This document shows, one piece after another, positions 1 to 12,384 of a DNA stretch of 64,000 nt (position 1 is its first letter; each line of letters begins with the position of its first letter). This DNA comes from Euptelea pleiosperma. Taxonomy: Eukaryota > Streptophyta > Magnoliopsida > Ranunculales > Eupteleaceae. Both the position numbers and the translations under genes were made by a program. The notes beneath the pieces are model-generated. The model was not told the origin of the DNA and ran no database searches. It was given only the letters and a program-made list of their open reading frames with translations. The DNA lies in contig CM068547.1 of assembly GCA_035048495.1 (NCBI GenBank), forward strand, positions 19,227,913-19,291,912, in the 5' to 3' direction.

Positions 1-177
1 GTGACTTTTTCGCAACCGGACCTCGTAATTGGACTCAAACTCTTCCATTACTATTGTTTCAACACATTTGAAGTGTTAGAACAAGATTCGTGATAGTCGA
101 AACAAGTTAGCTCCATCCGTGCGTCAACGTCTCAAATTGGACTCAGTTTGTGTGTTACATTCCGAAGCTTATAACTT
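1..177 (+). repeat. Reference satellite monomer (subtype A)
   Basis: This is one complete 177-bp unit, given as a coordinate ruler for the array. Position 1 is the G of GTGAC. ATTGGACTCA lies at 28-37 and 136-145, an internal 10-bp direct repeat 108 bp apart. This subtype has ACACATTTGAAGTGTTAG, then CGTGATAGTCGAAAC where most subtypes have CGGGACAGTCGAAAC, and ends CGAAGCTTATAACTT, which creates a HindIII site. The choice of position 1 is arbitrary because no array end is present. Confidence 0.9.
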
Positions 178-883
178 GTGACTTTTTCGCAACCGGACCT
201 CATAATTAGACCCAAACTCTTCCATTACTATTGTTTCAATAGATTTGAAGTGTTGGCACAGTATTTGGGACAGTCAAAACAACTTACCTCCATCCGTGCG
301 TCAAAGTCTCAAATTGGACTTAGTTTGTGTGTTACGTTCCTAAGCCTATAACTTGTGACTTTTTTGCAATCAGACCTCGTAATTTTACTCAAACTCTTCC
401 ATTATTATTGTTTTAACCCATTTGAAGTGTTGGAACAAGATTCGGGACAGGCAAAACAAGTTAGCTACATTCGTGCGTCAACGTCTCAAATTGGACACAG
501 TTTGTGTTACATTCTGAAGCCATTAACTTGTGACTTTTTCGCAACCGGACCTCGTGATTGGACTCAAACTCTTCTATTACTATTGTTTCAACACATTTGA
601 AGTGTTGAAACAAGATTCGGGACAGTCAAAACAAGTTAGCTCCATCCGTTCATCAACGTCTAAAATTGGACTCAGTTTGTGTGTTACGTTCCGAACCCTA
701 TAACTTGTGACTTTTTCGCAACTGGAACTCGTAATTAGACTCGAATTCTTCCATTACTATTGTTTCAACACATTTGAAGTGTTGGAATAAGCTTCGGGAC
801 AGTTGAAACAAGTTAGCTCCATCCGTTCGTCAACGTCTCAAATTGGACTCAGTTTGTGTGTTACATTCCGAAGCCTATAACTT
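1..883 (+). repeat. A-B-C-D-E five-monomer cassette, copy 1
   Basis: Order of tags: CGTGATAGTCG (A), TTGGCACAG (B), TTTTACTC with TTTTAACCC (C), CCGTTCATC with CTAAAATTGG (D), and AACTGGAACTCG with GGACAGTTG (E). It is 2 bp short because C reads TTTGTGTTAC at about 502. E has GGAATAAGC, a private change. Confidence 0.8.
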
Positions 884-2122
884 GTGACTTTTTCGCAACC
901 GGACCTCATAATTAGACTCATACTCTTCCATTACTATTGTTTCAACATATTTGAAGAGTTGGAACAAGATTCGGAACAGTCGAAACAAGTTAGCTCCATC
1001 CGTTCGTCAACGTCTCAAATTGGACTCAGTTTCTGTGTTACATTCCGAAGCCTATAACTTGTGACTATTTCGCAACCGGACCTAATAATTAGACTCAAAC
1101 TCTTCCATTACTATTGTTTCAACAGATTTGAAGTGTTGGAACAATATTTGGGACAGTCGAAACAAGTTTGCTCCATCCGTACATCAACTTCTCAAATTGG
1201 ACTCAGTTTCTCTGTTGCATTCCGAAGCCTATAACTTGTGACTTTTTCGCAACCGGACCTCGTGATTGGACTCAAACTCTTCTATTACTATTGTTTCAAC
1301 AGATTTGAAGTGTTGGAACAAGATTCGGAACAGTCGAAACAAGTTAGCTACATTCGTGCGTCAACGTCTCAAATTGGACACAGTTTGTGTGTTTCATTCC
1401 GAAGCCAATAACTTGTGACTTTTTCGCAACCGGACCTCGTAATTGGACTCAAACTCTTGTATTACTATTGTTTCAACACATTTGATGTGTTGGAACAAGA
1501 TTCGGGACGGTCAAAACAAGTTAGCTCCATCCGTACGTCAACGTCTCAAATTGGACTCAGTTTCTGTGTTGCATTCCGAAGCCTATAACTTGTGACTTTT
1601 TCGCAACCGGACCTCGTGATTGGACTCAAACTCTTCTATTACTATTGTTTCAACACATTTGAAGTGTTGAAACAAGATTCGGGACAGTCAAAACAAGTTA
1701 GCTCCATCCGTTCGTCAACGTCTAAAATTGGACTCAGTTTGTGTGTTACGTTCCGAACCCTATAACGTGTGACTTTTTCGCAACTGGAACTCGTAATTAG
1801 ACTCGAATTGTTCCATTACTATTGTTTCAACACATTTGAAGTGTTGGAACAAGATTCGGGACAGTCGAAACAAGATAGCTCCATCCGTTCGTCAACGTCT
1901 CAAATTGGACTCAGTTTGTGTGTTACATTCCGAAGCCTATTACTTGTGACTTTTTCGCAACCGGACCTCATAATTAGCCTCAAACTCTTCCATTACTATT
2001 GTTTCAACAGATTTGAAGTGTTGGAACAAGATTCGGGACAGTCGAAACAAGTTAGGTCCATCCGTGCGTCAATGTCTTTAATTGGACTCAGTTTGTGTGT
2101 TACATTCCGAAGCCTATAACTT

Positions 2123-3007
2123 GTGACTTTTTCGCAACCGGACCTCGTGATTGGACTCAAACTCTTCTATTACTATTGTTTCAACACATTTGAAGTGTTA
2201 GAACAAGATTCGTGATAGTCAAAAACCGTTTGCTCCATCCGTGCGTCAACGTCTCAAATTGGACACAGTTTGTGTGTTATATTCCGAAGCCAATAACTTG
2301 TGACTTTTTCGCAACCGGACCTCGTAATTGGACTCAAACTCTTCCATTACTATTGTTTCAACACATTTGAAGTGTTAGAACAAGATTCGTGATAGTCGAA
2401 ACAAGTTAGCTCCATCCGTGCGTCAACGTCTAAAATTGGACTCAGTTTGTGTGTTACATTCCGAAGCTTATAACTTGTGACTTTTTCGCAACCAGACCTC
2501 ATAATTAGACCCAAACTCTTCCATTACTATTGTTTCAATAGATTTGAATTGTTGGAACAGTATTTGGGACAGTCAAAATAACTTACCTCCATCCGTGCGT
2601 CGAAGTCTCAAATTGGACTTAGTTTGTGTGTTAGGTTCCTAAGCCTATAACTTGTGACTTTTTCGCAATCAGACCTCGTAATTTTACTCAAACTCTTCCA
2701 TTATTATTGTTTCAACCCATTTGAAGTATTGGAACAAGATTCGGGACAGGCAAAACAAGTTAGCTACATTCGTGCGTCAACGTCTCAAATTGGACACAGT
2801 TTGTGTGTTACATTCCGAAGCCAATAACTTTTGACTTTTTCGCAACCGGACCTCGTGATTGGACTCAAACTCTTGTATTACTATTGTTTCAACACATTTG
2901 ATGTGTTGGAACAAGATTCGGGACGGTCAAAACAAGTTAGCTCCATCCGTACGTCAACGTCTCAAATTGGACTCAGTTTCTGTGTTGCATTCCGAAGCCT
3001 ATAACTT
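2123..3007 (+). repeat. K-A-B-C-I five-monomer block, copy 1
   Basis: The block is marked by five tags in order: GTCAAAAACCG (K), CGTGATAGTCG (A), GTTGGAACAG with CAAAATAAC (B variant), AATTTTACTC (C), and CTTTTGACTTTTTCG opening the I monomer at 2831. It is the only copy in the first 22 kb. Its K monomer has CGTGATTGG where the other copies mostly have AATTGGTC. Confidence 0.85.
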
Positions 3008-6000
3008 GTGACTTTTTCGCAACCGGACCTCGTAATTGGACTCAAACTCTTCCATTACTATTGTTTCAACAGATTTGAAGTGTTGGAACAAGATTCGGGA
3101 AAGTCGAAACAAGTTAGCTCCATCCGTGCGTCAATGTCTTTAATTGGACTCAATTTGTGTGTTACATTCCGAAGCCTATAACTTGTGACTTTTTCGCAAC
3201 CGGACCTCCTACTTAGACTCATACTCTTCCATTACTATTGTTTCAACATATTTGAAGTGTTGGAACAAGATTCGGGATAGTTGAAACAAGTTAGCTCCAT
3301 CCGTTCGTCAACGTCTCAAATTTGACTCAGTTTCTATGTTACATTCTGAAGCCTATAACTTGTGACTTTTTCGCAACCGGACCTCATAATTAGACTCAAA
3401 CTCTTCCATTACTATTGTTTCAACAGATTTGAAGTGTTGGAACAATATTTGGGACAGTCGAAACAAGTTTGCTCCATCCGTACATCAACTTCTCAAATTG
3501 GACTCAGTTTCTCTGTTGCATTCCGAAGCCTATAACTTGTGACTTTTTCGCAACCGGACCTCGTGATTGGACTCAAACTCTTCTATTACTATTGTTTCAA
3601 CACATTTGAAGTGTTGAAACAAGATTCGGACAGTCAAAACAAGTTAGGTCCATCCGTTCGTCAACGTCTCAAATTGGACTCAGTTTGGGTGTTACGTTCC
3701 GAACCCTATTACTTGTGACTTTTTCGCAACTGGAACTCGTAATTAGACTCGAATTCTTCCATTAGTATTTGTTCAACACATTTGAAGTGTTGGAACAAGC
3801 TTCGGGACAGTCGAAACAAGTTAGCTCCATCCGTTCGTCAACGTCTCAAATTGGACTCAGTTTGTGTGTTACATTCCGAAGCCTATAACTTGTGACTTTT
3901 TTGCAACCGGACCTCCTGATTGGACTCAAACTCTTCTATTACTATTGTTTCAACACATTTGAAGTGTTGAAAGAAGATTCGGGACAGTCAAAACAAGTTA
4001 GGTCCATCCGTTCGTCAACGTCTCAAATTGGACTCAGTTTGTGTGTTACGTTCCGAACCCTATTACTTGTGACTTTTTCGCAACTGGAACTCGTAATTAG
4101 ACTCGAATTCTTCCATTACTATTGTTTCAACACATTTGAAGTGTTGGAACAAGCTTCGGGACAGTCGAAACAAGTTAGCTCCATCCGTTCGTAAATGTCT
4201 CAAATTGGACTCAGTTTGTGTGTTACATTCCGAAGCCTATAACTTGTGACTTTTGTGCAACCGGACCTCATAATTAGACTCATACTCTTCCATTACTATT
4301 GTTTCAACATATTTGAAGAGTTGGAACAAGATTCGGAACAGTCGAAACAAGTTAGCTCCATCCGTTCGTCAACGTCTCAAATTGGACTCAGTTTCTGTGT
4401 TACATTCCGAAGCCTATAACTTGTGACTTTTGTGCAACCGGACCTCATAATTAGACTCATACTCTTCCATTACTATTGTTTCAACATATTTGAAGAGTTG
4501 GAACAAGATTCGGAACAGTCGAAACAAGTTAGCTCCATCCGTTCGTCAACGTCTCAAATTTGACTCAGTTTCTGTGTTACATTCCGAAGCCTATAACTTG
4601 TGACTTTTTCCCAACCGGACCTCATAATTAGACTCAAACTCTTCCATTACTGTTGTTTCAACAGATTTGAAGTGTTGGAACAATATTCGGGACAGTCAAA
4701 ACAAGTTAGCTCCATCCGTACATCAACGTCTCAAATTGGACTCAGTTTCTGTGTTGCATTCCGAAGCCTATAACTTGTGACTTTTTCGCAACCGGACCTC
4801 GTGATTGGACTCAAACTCTTCTATTACTATTGTTTCAACAGATTTGAAGTGTTGGAACAAGATTCGGAACAGTCGAAACAAGTTAGCTACATTCGTGCGT
4901 CAACGTCTCAAATTGGACACAGTTTGTGTGTTACATTCCGAAGCCAATAACTTGTGACTTTTTCGCAACCGGACCTCGTAATTGGACTCAAACTCTCGTA
5001 TTACTATTGTTTCAACACATTTGATGTGTTGGAACAAGATTCGGGACGGTCAAAACAAGTTAGCTCCATCCGTACGTCAACGTCTCAAATTGGACTCAGT
5101 TTCTGTGTTGCATTCCGAAGCCTATAACTTGTGACTTTTTCGCAACCGGACCTCCTAATTAGACTCATACACTTCCATTACTATTGTTTGACCATATTTG
5201 AAGTGTTGGAACAAGATTCGGGACAGTTGAAACAAGTTAGCTCCATCCGTTCGTCAACGTCTCAAATTGGACTCAGTTTCTATGTTACATTCTGAAGCCT
5301 ATAACTTGTGACTTTTTCGCAACCGGACCTCATAATTAGACTCAAACTCTTCCATTACTATTGTTTCAACAGATTTGAAGTGTTGGAACAATATTTGGGA
5401 CAGTCGAAACAAGTTTGCTCCATCCGTAACTCAACTTCTCAAATTGGACTCAGTTTCTGTGTTACATTCCGAAGCCTATAACTTGTGACTTTTTCCCAAC
5501 CGGACCTCATAATTAGACTCAAACTCTTCCATTACTGTTGTTTCAACAGATTTGAAGTGTTGGAACAATATTCGGGACAGTCAAAACAAGTTAGCTCCAT
5601 CCGTACATCAACGTCTCAAATTGGACTCAGTTTCTATGTTACATTCTGAAGCCTATAACTTGTGACTTTTTCGCAACCGGACCTCATAATTAGACTCAAA
5701 CTCTTCCATTACTATTCTTTCAACAGATTTGAAGTGTTGGAACAATATTTGGGACAGTCAAAACAAGTTAGCTCCATCCGTGCGTCAACGTCTCAAATTG
5801 GACACAGTTTGTGTGTTATATTCCGAAGCCAATAACTTGTGACTTTTTCGCAACCGGACCTCGTAATTGGACTCAAACTCTTGTATTACTATTGTTTCAA
5901 CACATTTGATGTGTTGGAACAAGATTCGGGACGGTCGAAACAAGTTAGCTCCATCCGTACGTCAACGTCTCAAATTGGACTCAGTTTCTGTGTTACATTC

Positions 6001-9000
6001 TGAAGCCTATAACTTGTGACTTTTTCGCAACCGGACCTCATAATTAGACTCAAACTCTTCCATTACTATTCTTTCAACAGATTTGAAGTGTTGGAACAAT
6101 ATTTGGGACAGTCAAAACAAGTTAGCTCCATCCGTGCGTCAACGTCTCAAATTGGACACAGTTTGTGTGTTACATTCCGAAGCCTATAACTTGTGACTTT
6201 TTCGCAACCGGACCTCCTAATTAGACTCATACTCTTCCATTACTATTGTTTCAACATATTTGAAGTGTTGGAACAAGATTCGGGATAGTTGAAACAAGTT
6301 AGCTCCATCCGTTCGTCAACGTCTCAAATTGGACTCAGTTTCTATGTTACATTCTGAAGCCTATAACTTGTGACTTTTTCGCAACCGGACCTCATAATTA
6401 GACTCAAACTCTTCCATTACTATTGTTTCAACAGATTTGAAGTGTTGGAACAATATTTGGGACAGTCGAAACAAGTTTGCTCCATCCGTAACTCAACTTC
6501 TCAAATTGGACTCAGTTTCTCTGTTGCATTCCGAAGCCTATAACTTATGACTTTTTCGCAACCGGACCTCGTGATTGGACTCAAACACTTCTATTACTAT
6601 TGTTTCAACACATCTGAAGTGTTGAAACAAGATTCGGACAGTCAAAACAAGTTAGGTCCATCCGTTCGTCAACGTCTCAAATTGGACTCAGTTTGGGTGT
6701 TACGTTCCGAACCCTATTACTTGTGACTTTTTCGCAACTGGAACTCGTAATTAAACTCGAATTCTTCCATTATTATTGTTTCAACACATTTGAAGTGTTG
6801 GAACAAGCTTCGGGACAGTCGAAACAAGTTAGCTCCATCCGTTCGTCAACGTCTCAAATTGGACTCAGTTTGTGTGTTACATTCCGAAGCCTATAACTTG
6901 TGACTTTTTTGCAACCGGACCTCGTGATTGGACTCAAACTCTTCTATTACTATTGTTTCAACACATTTGAAGTGTTGAAACAAGATTCGGGACAGTCAAA
7001 ACAAGTTAGGTCCATCCGTTCGTCAACGTCTCAAATTGGACTCAGTTTGTGTGTTACGTTCCGAACCCTATTACTTGTGACTTTTTCGCAACTGGAACTC
7101 GTAATTAGACTCGAATTCTTCCATTACTATTGTTTCAACACATTTGAAGTGTTGGAACAAGCTTCGGGACAGTCGAAACAAGTTAGCTCCATCCGTTCGT
7201 CAACGTCTCAAATTGGACTCAGTTTGTGTGTTACATTCCGAAGCCTATAACTTGTGACTTTTTCGCAACCGGACCTCATAATTAGACTCATACTCTTCCA
7301 TTACTATTGTTTCAACATATTTGAAGAGTTGGAACAAGATTCGGAACAGTCGAAACAAGTTAGCTCCATCCGTTCGTCAACGTCTCAAATTGGACTCAGT
7401 TTGTGTGTTACATTCCGAAGCCTATAACTTGTGACTATTTCGCAACCGGACCTAATAATTAGACTCAAACTCTTCCATTACTATAGTTTCAACAGATTTG
7501 AAGTGTTGGAACAATATTTGGGACAGTCGAAACAAGTTTGCTCCATCCGTACATCAACTTCTCAAATTGGACTCAGTTTCTCTGTTGCATTCCGAAGCCT
7601 ATAACTTGTGACTTTTTCGCAACCGGACCTCGTGATTGGACTCAAACTCTTCTATTACTATTGTTTCAACAGATTTGAAGTGTTGGAACAAGATTCGGAA
7701 CAGTCGAAACAAGTTAGCTACATTCGTGCGTCAACGTCTCAAATTGGACACAGTTTGTGTGTTGCATTCCGAAGCCAATAACTTGTGACTTTTTTGCAAC
7801 CGGACGTCGTAATTGGACTCAAACTCTTGTATTACTATTGTTTCAACACATTTGATGTGTTGGAACAAGATTCGGGACGGTCAAAACAAGTTAGCTCCAT
7901 CCGTACGTCAACGTCTCAAATTGGACTCAGTTTCTGTGTTGCATTCCGAAGCCTATAACTTGTGACTTTTTCGCAACCGGACCTCGTAATTGGACTCAAA
8001 CTCTTCCATTACTATTGTTTCAACAGATTTGAAGTGTTGGAACAAGATTCGGGACAGTCGAAACAAGTTAGCTCCATCCGTGCGTCAATGTCTTTAATTG
8101 GACTCAATTTGTGTGTTACATTCCGAAGCCTATAACTTGTGACTTTTTCGCAACCGGACCTCCTAATTAGACTCATAATCTTCCATTACTATTGTTTCAA
8201 CATATTTGAAGTGTTGGAACAAGATTTGGGATAGTTGAAACAAGTTAGCTCCATCCGTTCGTCAACGTCTCAAATTGGACTCAGTTTCTATGTTACATTC
8301 TGAAGCCTATAACTTGTGACTTTTTCGCAACCGGACCTCATAATTAGACTCAAACTCTTACATTACTATTGTTTCAACAGATTTGAAGTGTTGGAACAAT
8401 ATTTGGGACAGTCGAAACAAGTTTGCTCCATCCGTACATCAACTTCTCAAATTGGACTCAGTTTCTCTGTTGCATTCCGAAGCCTATAACTTGTGACTTT
8501 TTCGCAACCGGACCTCGTGATTGGACTCAAACTCTTCTATTAGTATTGTTTCAACACATTTGAAGTGTTGAAACAAGATTCGGACAGTCAAAACAAGTTA
8601 GGTCCATCCGTTCGTCAACGTCTCAAATTGGACTCAGTTTGGGTGTTACGTTCCGAACCCTATTACTTGTGACTTTTTCGCAACTGGAACTCGTAATTAG
8701 ACTCGAATTCTTTCATTACTATTGTTTCAACACATTTGAAGTGTTGGAACAAGCTTCGGGACAGTCGAAACAAGTTAGCTCCATCCGTTCGTCAACGTCT
8801 CAAATTGGACTCAGTTTGTGTGTTACATTCCGATGCCTATAACTTGTGACTTTTTTGCAACCGGACCTCCTGATTGGTCTCAAACTCTTCTATTACTATT
8901 GTTTCAACACATTTGAAGTGTTGAAACAAGATTCGGGACAGTCAAAACAAGTTAGGTCCATCCGTTCGTCAACGTCTCAAATTGGACTCAGTTTGTGTGT

Positions 9001-9199
9001 TACGTTCCGAACCCTATTACTTGTGACTTTTTCGCAACTGGAACTCGTAATTAGACTCGAATTCTTCCATTACTATTGTTTCAACACATTTGAAGTGTTG
9101 GAACAAGCTTCGGGACAGTCGAAACAAGTTAGCTCCATCCGTTCGTAAACGTCTCAAATTGGACTCAGTTTGTGTGTTACATTCCGAAGCCTATAACTT

Positions 9200-9376
9200 G
9201 TGACTTTTGTGCAACCGGACCTCATAATTAGACTCATACTCTTCCATTACTATTGTTTCAACATATTTGAAGTGTTGGAACAATATTTGGGACAGTCGAA
9301 ACAAGTTAGCTCCATCTGTACGTCAACTTCTCAAATTGGACTCAGTTTCTGTGTTGCATTCCGAAGCCTATAACTT
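9200..9376 (+). repeat. Hybrid monomer F/G
   Basis: The start (TTTTGTGCAACC, CTCATACTC, AACATATTTG) is F and the rest (GGAACAATATTTGGG, CAACTTCTC) is G. Similar F/G hybrids occur at 11147 and 12208 in the six-monomer duplication. Confidence 0.75.
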
Positions 9377-10262
9377 GTGACTTTTTCGCAACCGGACCTC
9401 GTGATTGGACTCAAACTCTTCTATTACTATTGTTTCAACAGATTTGAAGTGTTGGAACAAGATTCGGAACAGTCGAAACAAGTTAGCTACATTCGTGCGT
9501 CAACGTCTCAAATTGGACACAGTTTTGTGTGTTACATTCCGAAGCCAATAACTTGTGACTTTTTCGCAACCGGACCTCGTAATTGGACTCAAACTCTCGT
9601 ATTACTATTGTTTCAACACATTTGATGTGTTGGAACAAGATTCGGGACGGTCAAAACAAGTTAGCTCCATCCGTACGTCAACGTCTCAAATTGGACTCAG
9701 TTTCTGTGTTGCATTCCGAAGCCTATAACTTGTGACTTTTTCGCAACCGGACCTCCTAATTAGACTCATACTCTTCCATTACTATTGTTTGACCATATTT
9801 GAAGTGTTGGAACAAGATTCGGGACAGTTGAAACAAGTTAGCTCCATCTGTTCGTCAACGTCTCAAATTGGACTCAGTTTCTATGTTACATTCTAAAGCC
9901 TATAACTTGTTACTTTTTCGCAACCGGACCTCATAATTAGACTCAAACTCTTCCATTACTATTCTTTCAACAGATTTGAAGTGTTGGAACAATATTTGGG
10001 ACAGTCAAAACAAGTTAGCTCCATCCGTGCGTCAACGCCTCAAATTGGACACAGTTTGTGTGTTATATTCTGAAGCCAATAACTTGTGACTTTTTCGCAA
10101 CCGGACCTCGTAATTGGACTCAAACTCTTGTATTACTATTGTTTCAACACATTTGATGTGTTGGAACAAGATTCGGGACGGTCGAAACAAGTTAGCTCCA
10201 TCCGTACGTCAACGTCTCAAATTGGACTCAGTTTCTGTGTTGCATTCCGAAGCCTATAACTT

Positions 10263-11323
10263 GTGACTTTTTCGCAACCGGACCTCGTAATTGGACTCAA
10301 ACTCTTCCATTACTATTGTTTCAACACATTTGAAGTGTTAGAACAAGATTCGTGATAGTCGAAACAAGTTAGCTCCATCAGTGCGTCAACGTCTCAAATT
10401 GGACTCAGTTTGTGTGTTACATTCCAAAGCTTATAACTTGTGACTTTTTCGCAACCGGACCTCATAATTAGACCCAAACTCTTCCATTACTATTGTTTCA
10501 ATAGATTTGAAGTGTTGGCACAGTATTTGGGACAGTCAAAGCAACTTACCTCCATCCGTGCGTCAAAGTCTCAAATTGGACTTAGTTTGTGTGTTACGTT
10601 CCTAAGCCTATAACTTGTGACTTTTTTGCAATCAGACCTCGTAATTTTACTCAAACTCTTCCATTATTATTGTTTTAACCCATTTGAAGTGTTGGAACAA
10701 GATTCGGGACAGGCAAAACAAGTTAGCAACATTCGTGCGTCAACGTCTCAAATTGGACACAGTTTGTGTGTTACATTCTGAAGCCAATAACTTGTGACTT
10801 TTTCGCAACCGGACCTCGTGATTGGACTCAAACTCTTCTATTACTATTGTTTCAACACATTTGAAGTGTTGAAACAAGATTCGGGACAGTCAAAACAAGT
10901 TAGCTCCATCCGTTCATCAACGTCTAAAATTGGACTCAGTTTGTGTGTTACGTTCCGAACCCTATAACTTGTGACTTTTTCGCAACTGGAACTCGTAATT
11001 AGACTCGAATTCTTCCATTACTATTGTTTCAACACATTTGAAGTGTTGGAACAAGCTTCGGGACAGTTGAAACAAGTTAGCTCCATCCGTTCGTCAACGT
11101 CTCAAATTGGACTCAGTTTGTTGTTACATTCCGAAGCCTAGAACTCGTGACTTTTTCGCAACCGGACCTCATAATTAGACTCATACTCTTCCATTACTAT
11201 TGTTTCAACATATTTGAAGTGTTGGAACAATATTTGGGACAGTCGAAACAAGTTAGCTCCATCTGTACGTCAACTTCTCAAATTGGACTCAGTTTCTGTG
11301 TTGCATTCCGAAGCCTATAACTT
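10263..11323 (+). repeat. Six-monomer tandem duplication, first copy
   Basis: A-B-C-D-E cassette plus an F/G hybrid monomer, 1,061 bp. It shares rare variants with the next copy: CCATCAGTG, CCAAAGCTT, TCAAAGCAAC, and a 1-bp loss in GTTTGTTGTTAC followed by CTAGAACTCG. Confidence 0.85.
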
Positions 11324-12384
11324 GTGACTTTTTCACAACCGGACCTCGTAATTGGACTCAAACTCTTCCATTACTATTGTTTCAACACATTTGAAGTGTT
11401 AGAACAAGATTCGTGATAGTCGAAACAAGTTAGCTCCATCAGTGCGTCAACGTCTCAAATTGGACTCAGTTTGTGTGTTACATTCCAAAGCTTATAACTT
11501 GTGACTTTTTCGCAACCGGACCTCATAATTAGACCCAAACTCTTCCATTACTATTGTTTCAATAGATTTGAAGTGTTGGCACAGTATTTGGGACAGTCAA
11601 AGCAACTTACCTCCATCCGTGCGTCAAAGTCTCAAATTGGACTTAGTTTGTGTGTTACGTTCCTAAGCCTATAACTTGTGACTTTTTTGCAATCAGACCT
11701 CGTAATTTTACTCAAACTCTTCCATTATTATTGTTTTAACCCATTTGAAGTGTTGGAACAAGATTCGGGACAGGCAAAACAAGTTAGCAACATTCGTGCG
11801 TCAACGTCTCAAATTGGACACAGTTTGTGTGTTACATTCTGAAGCCAATAACTTGTGACTTTTTCGCAACCGGACCTCGTGATTGGACTCAAACTCTTCT
11901 ATTACTATTGTTTCAACACATTTGAAGTGTTGAAACAAGATTCGGGACAGTCAAAACAAGTTAGCTCCATCCGTTCATCAACGTCTAAAATTGGACTCAG
12001 TTTGTGTGTTACGTTCCGAACCCTATAACTTGTGACTTTTTCGCAACTGGAACTCGTAATTAGACTCGAATTCTTCCATTACTATTGTTTCAACACATTT
12101 GAAGTGTTGGAACAAGCTTCGGGACAGTTGAAACAAGTTAGCTCCATCCGTTCGTCAACGTCTCAAATTGGACTCAGTTTGTTGTTACATTCCGAAGCCT
12201 AGAACTCGTGACTTTTTCGCAACCGGACCTCATAATTAGACTCATACTCTTCCATTACTATTGTTTCAACATATTTGAAGTGTTGGAACAATATTTGGGA
12301 CAGTCGAAACAAGTTAGCTCCATCTGTACGTCAACTTCTCAAATTGGACTCAGTTTCTGTGTTGCATTCCGAAGCCTATAACTT
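11324..12384 (+). repeat. Six-monomer tandem duplication, second copy
   Basis: Directly follows the first copy and has the same length of 1,061 bp. The only difference I noticed is TTTCACAACC at 11331-11340 where the first has TTTCGCAACC, so the duplication is recent. Confidence 0.85.
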
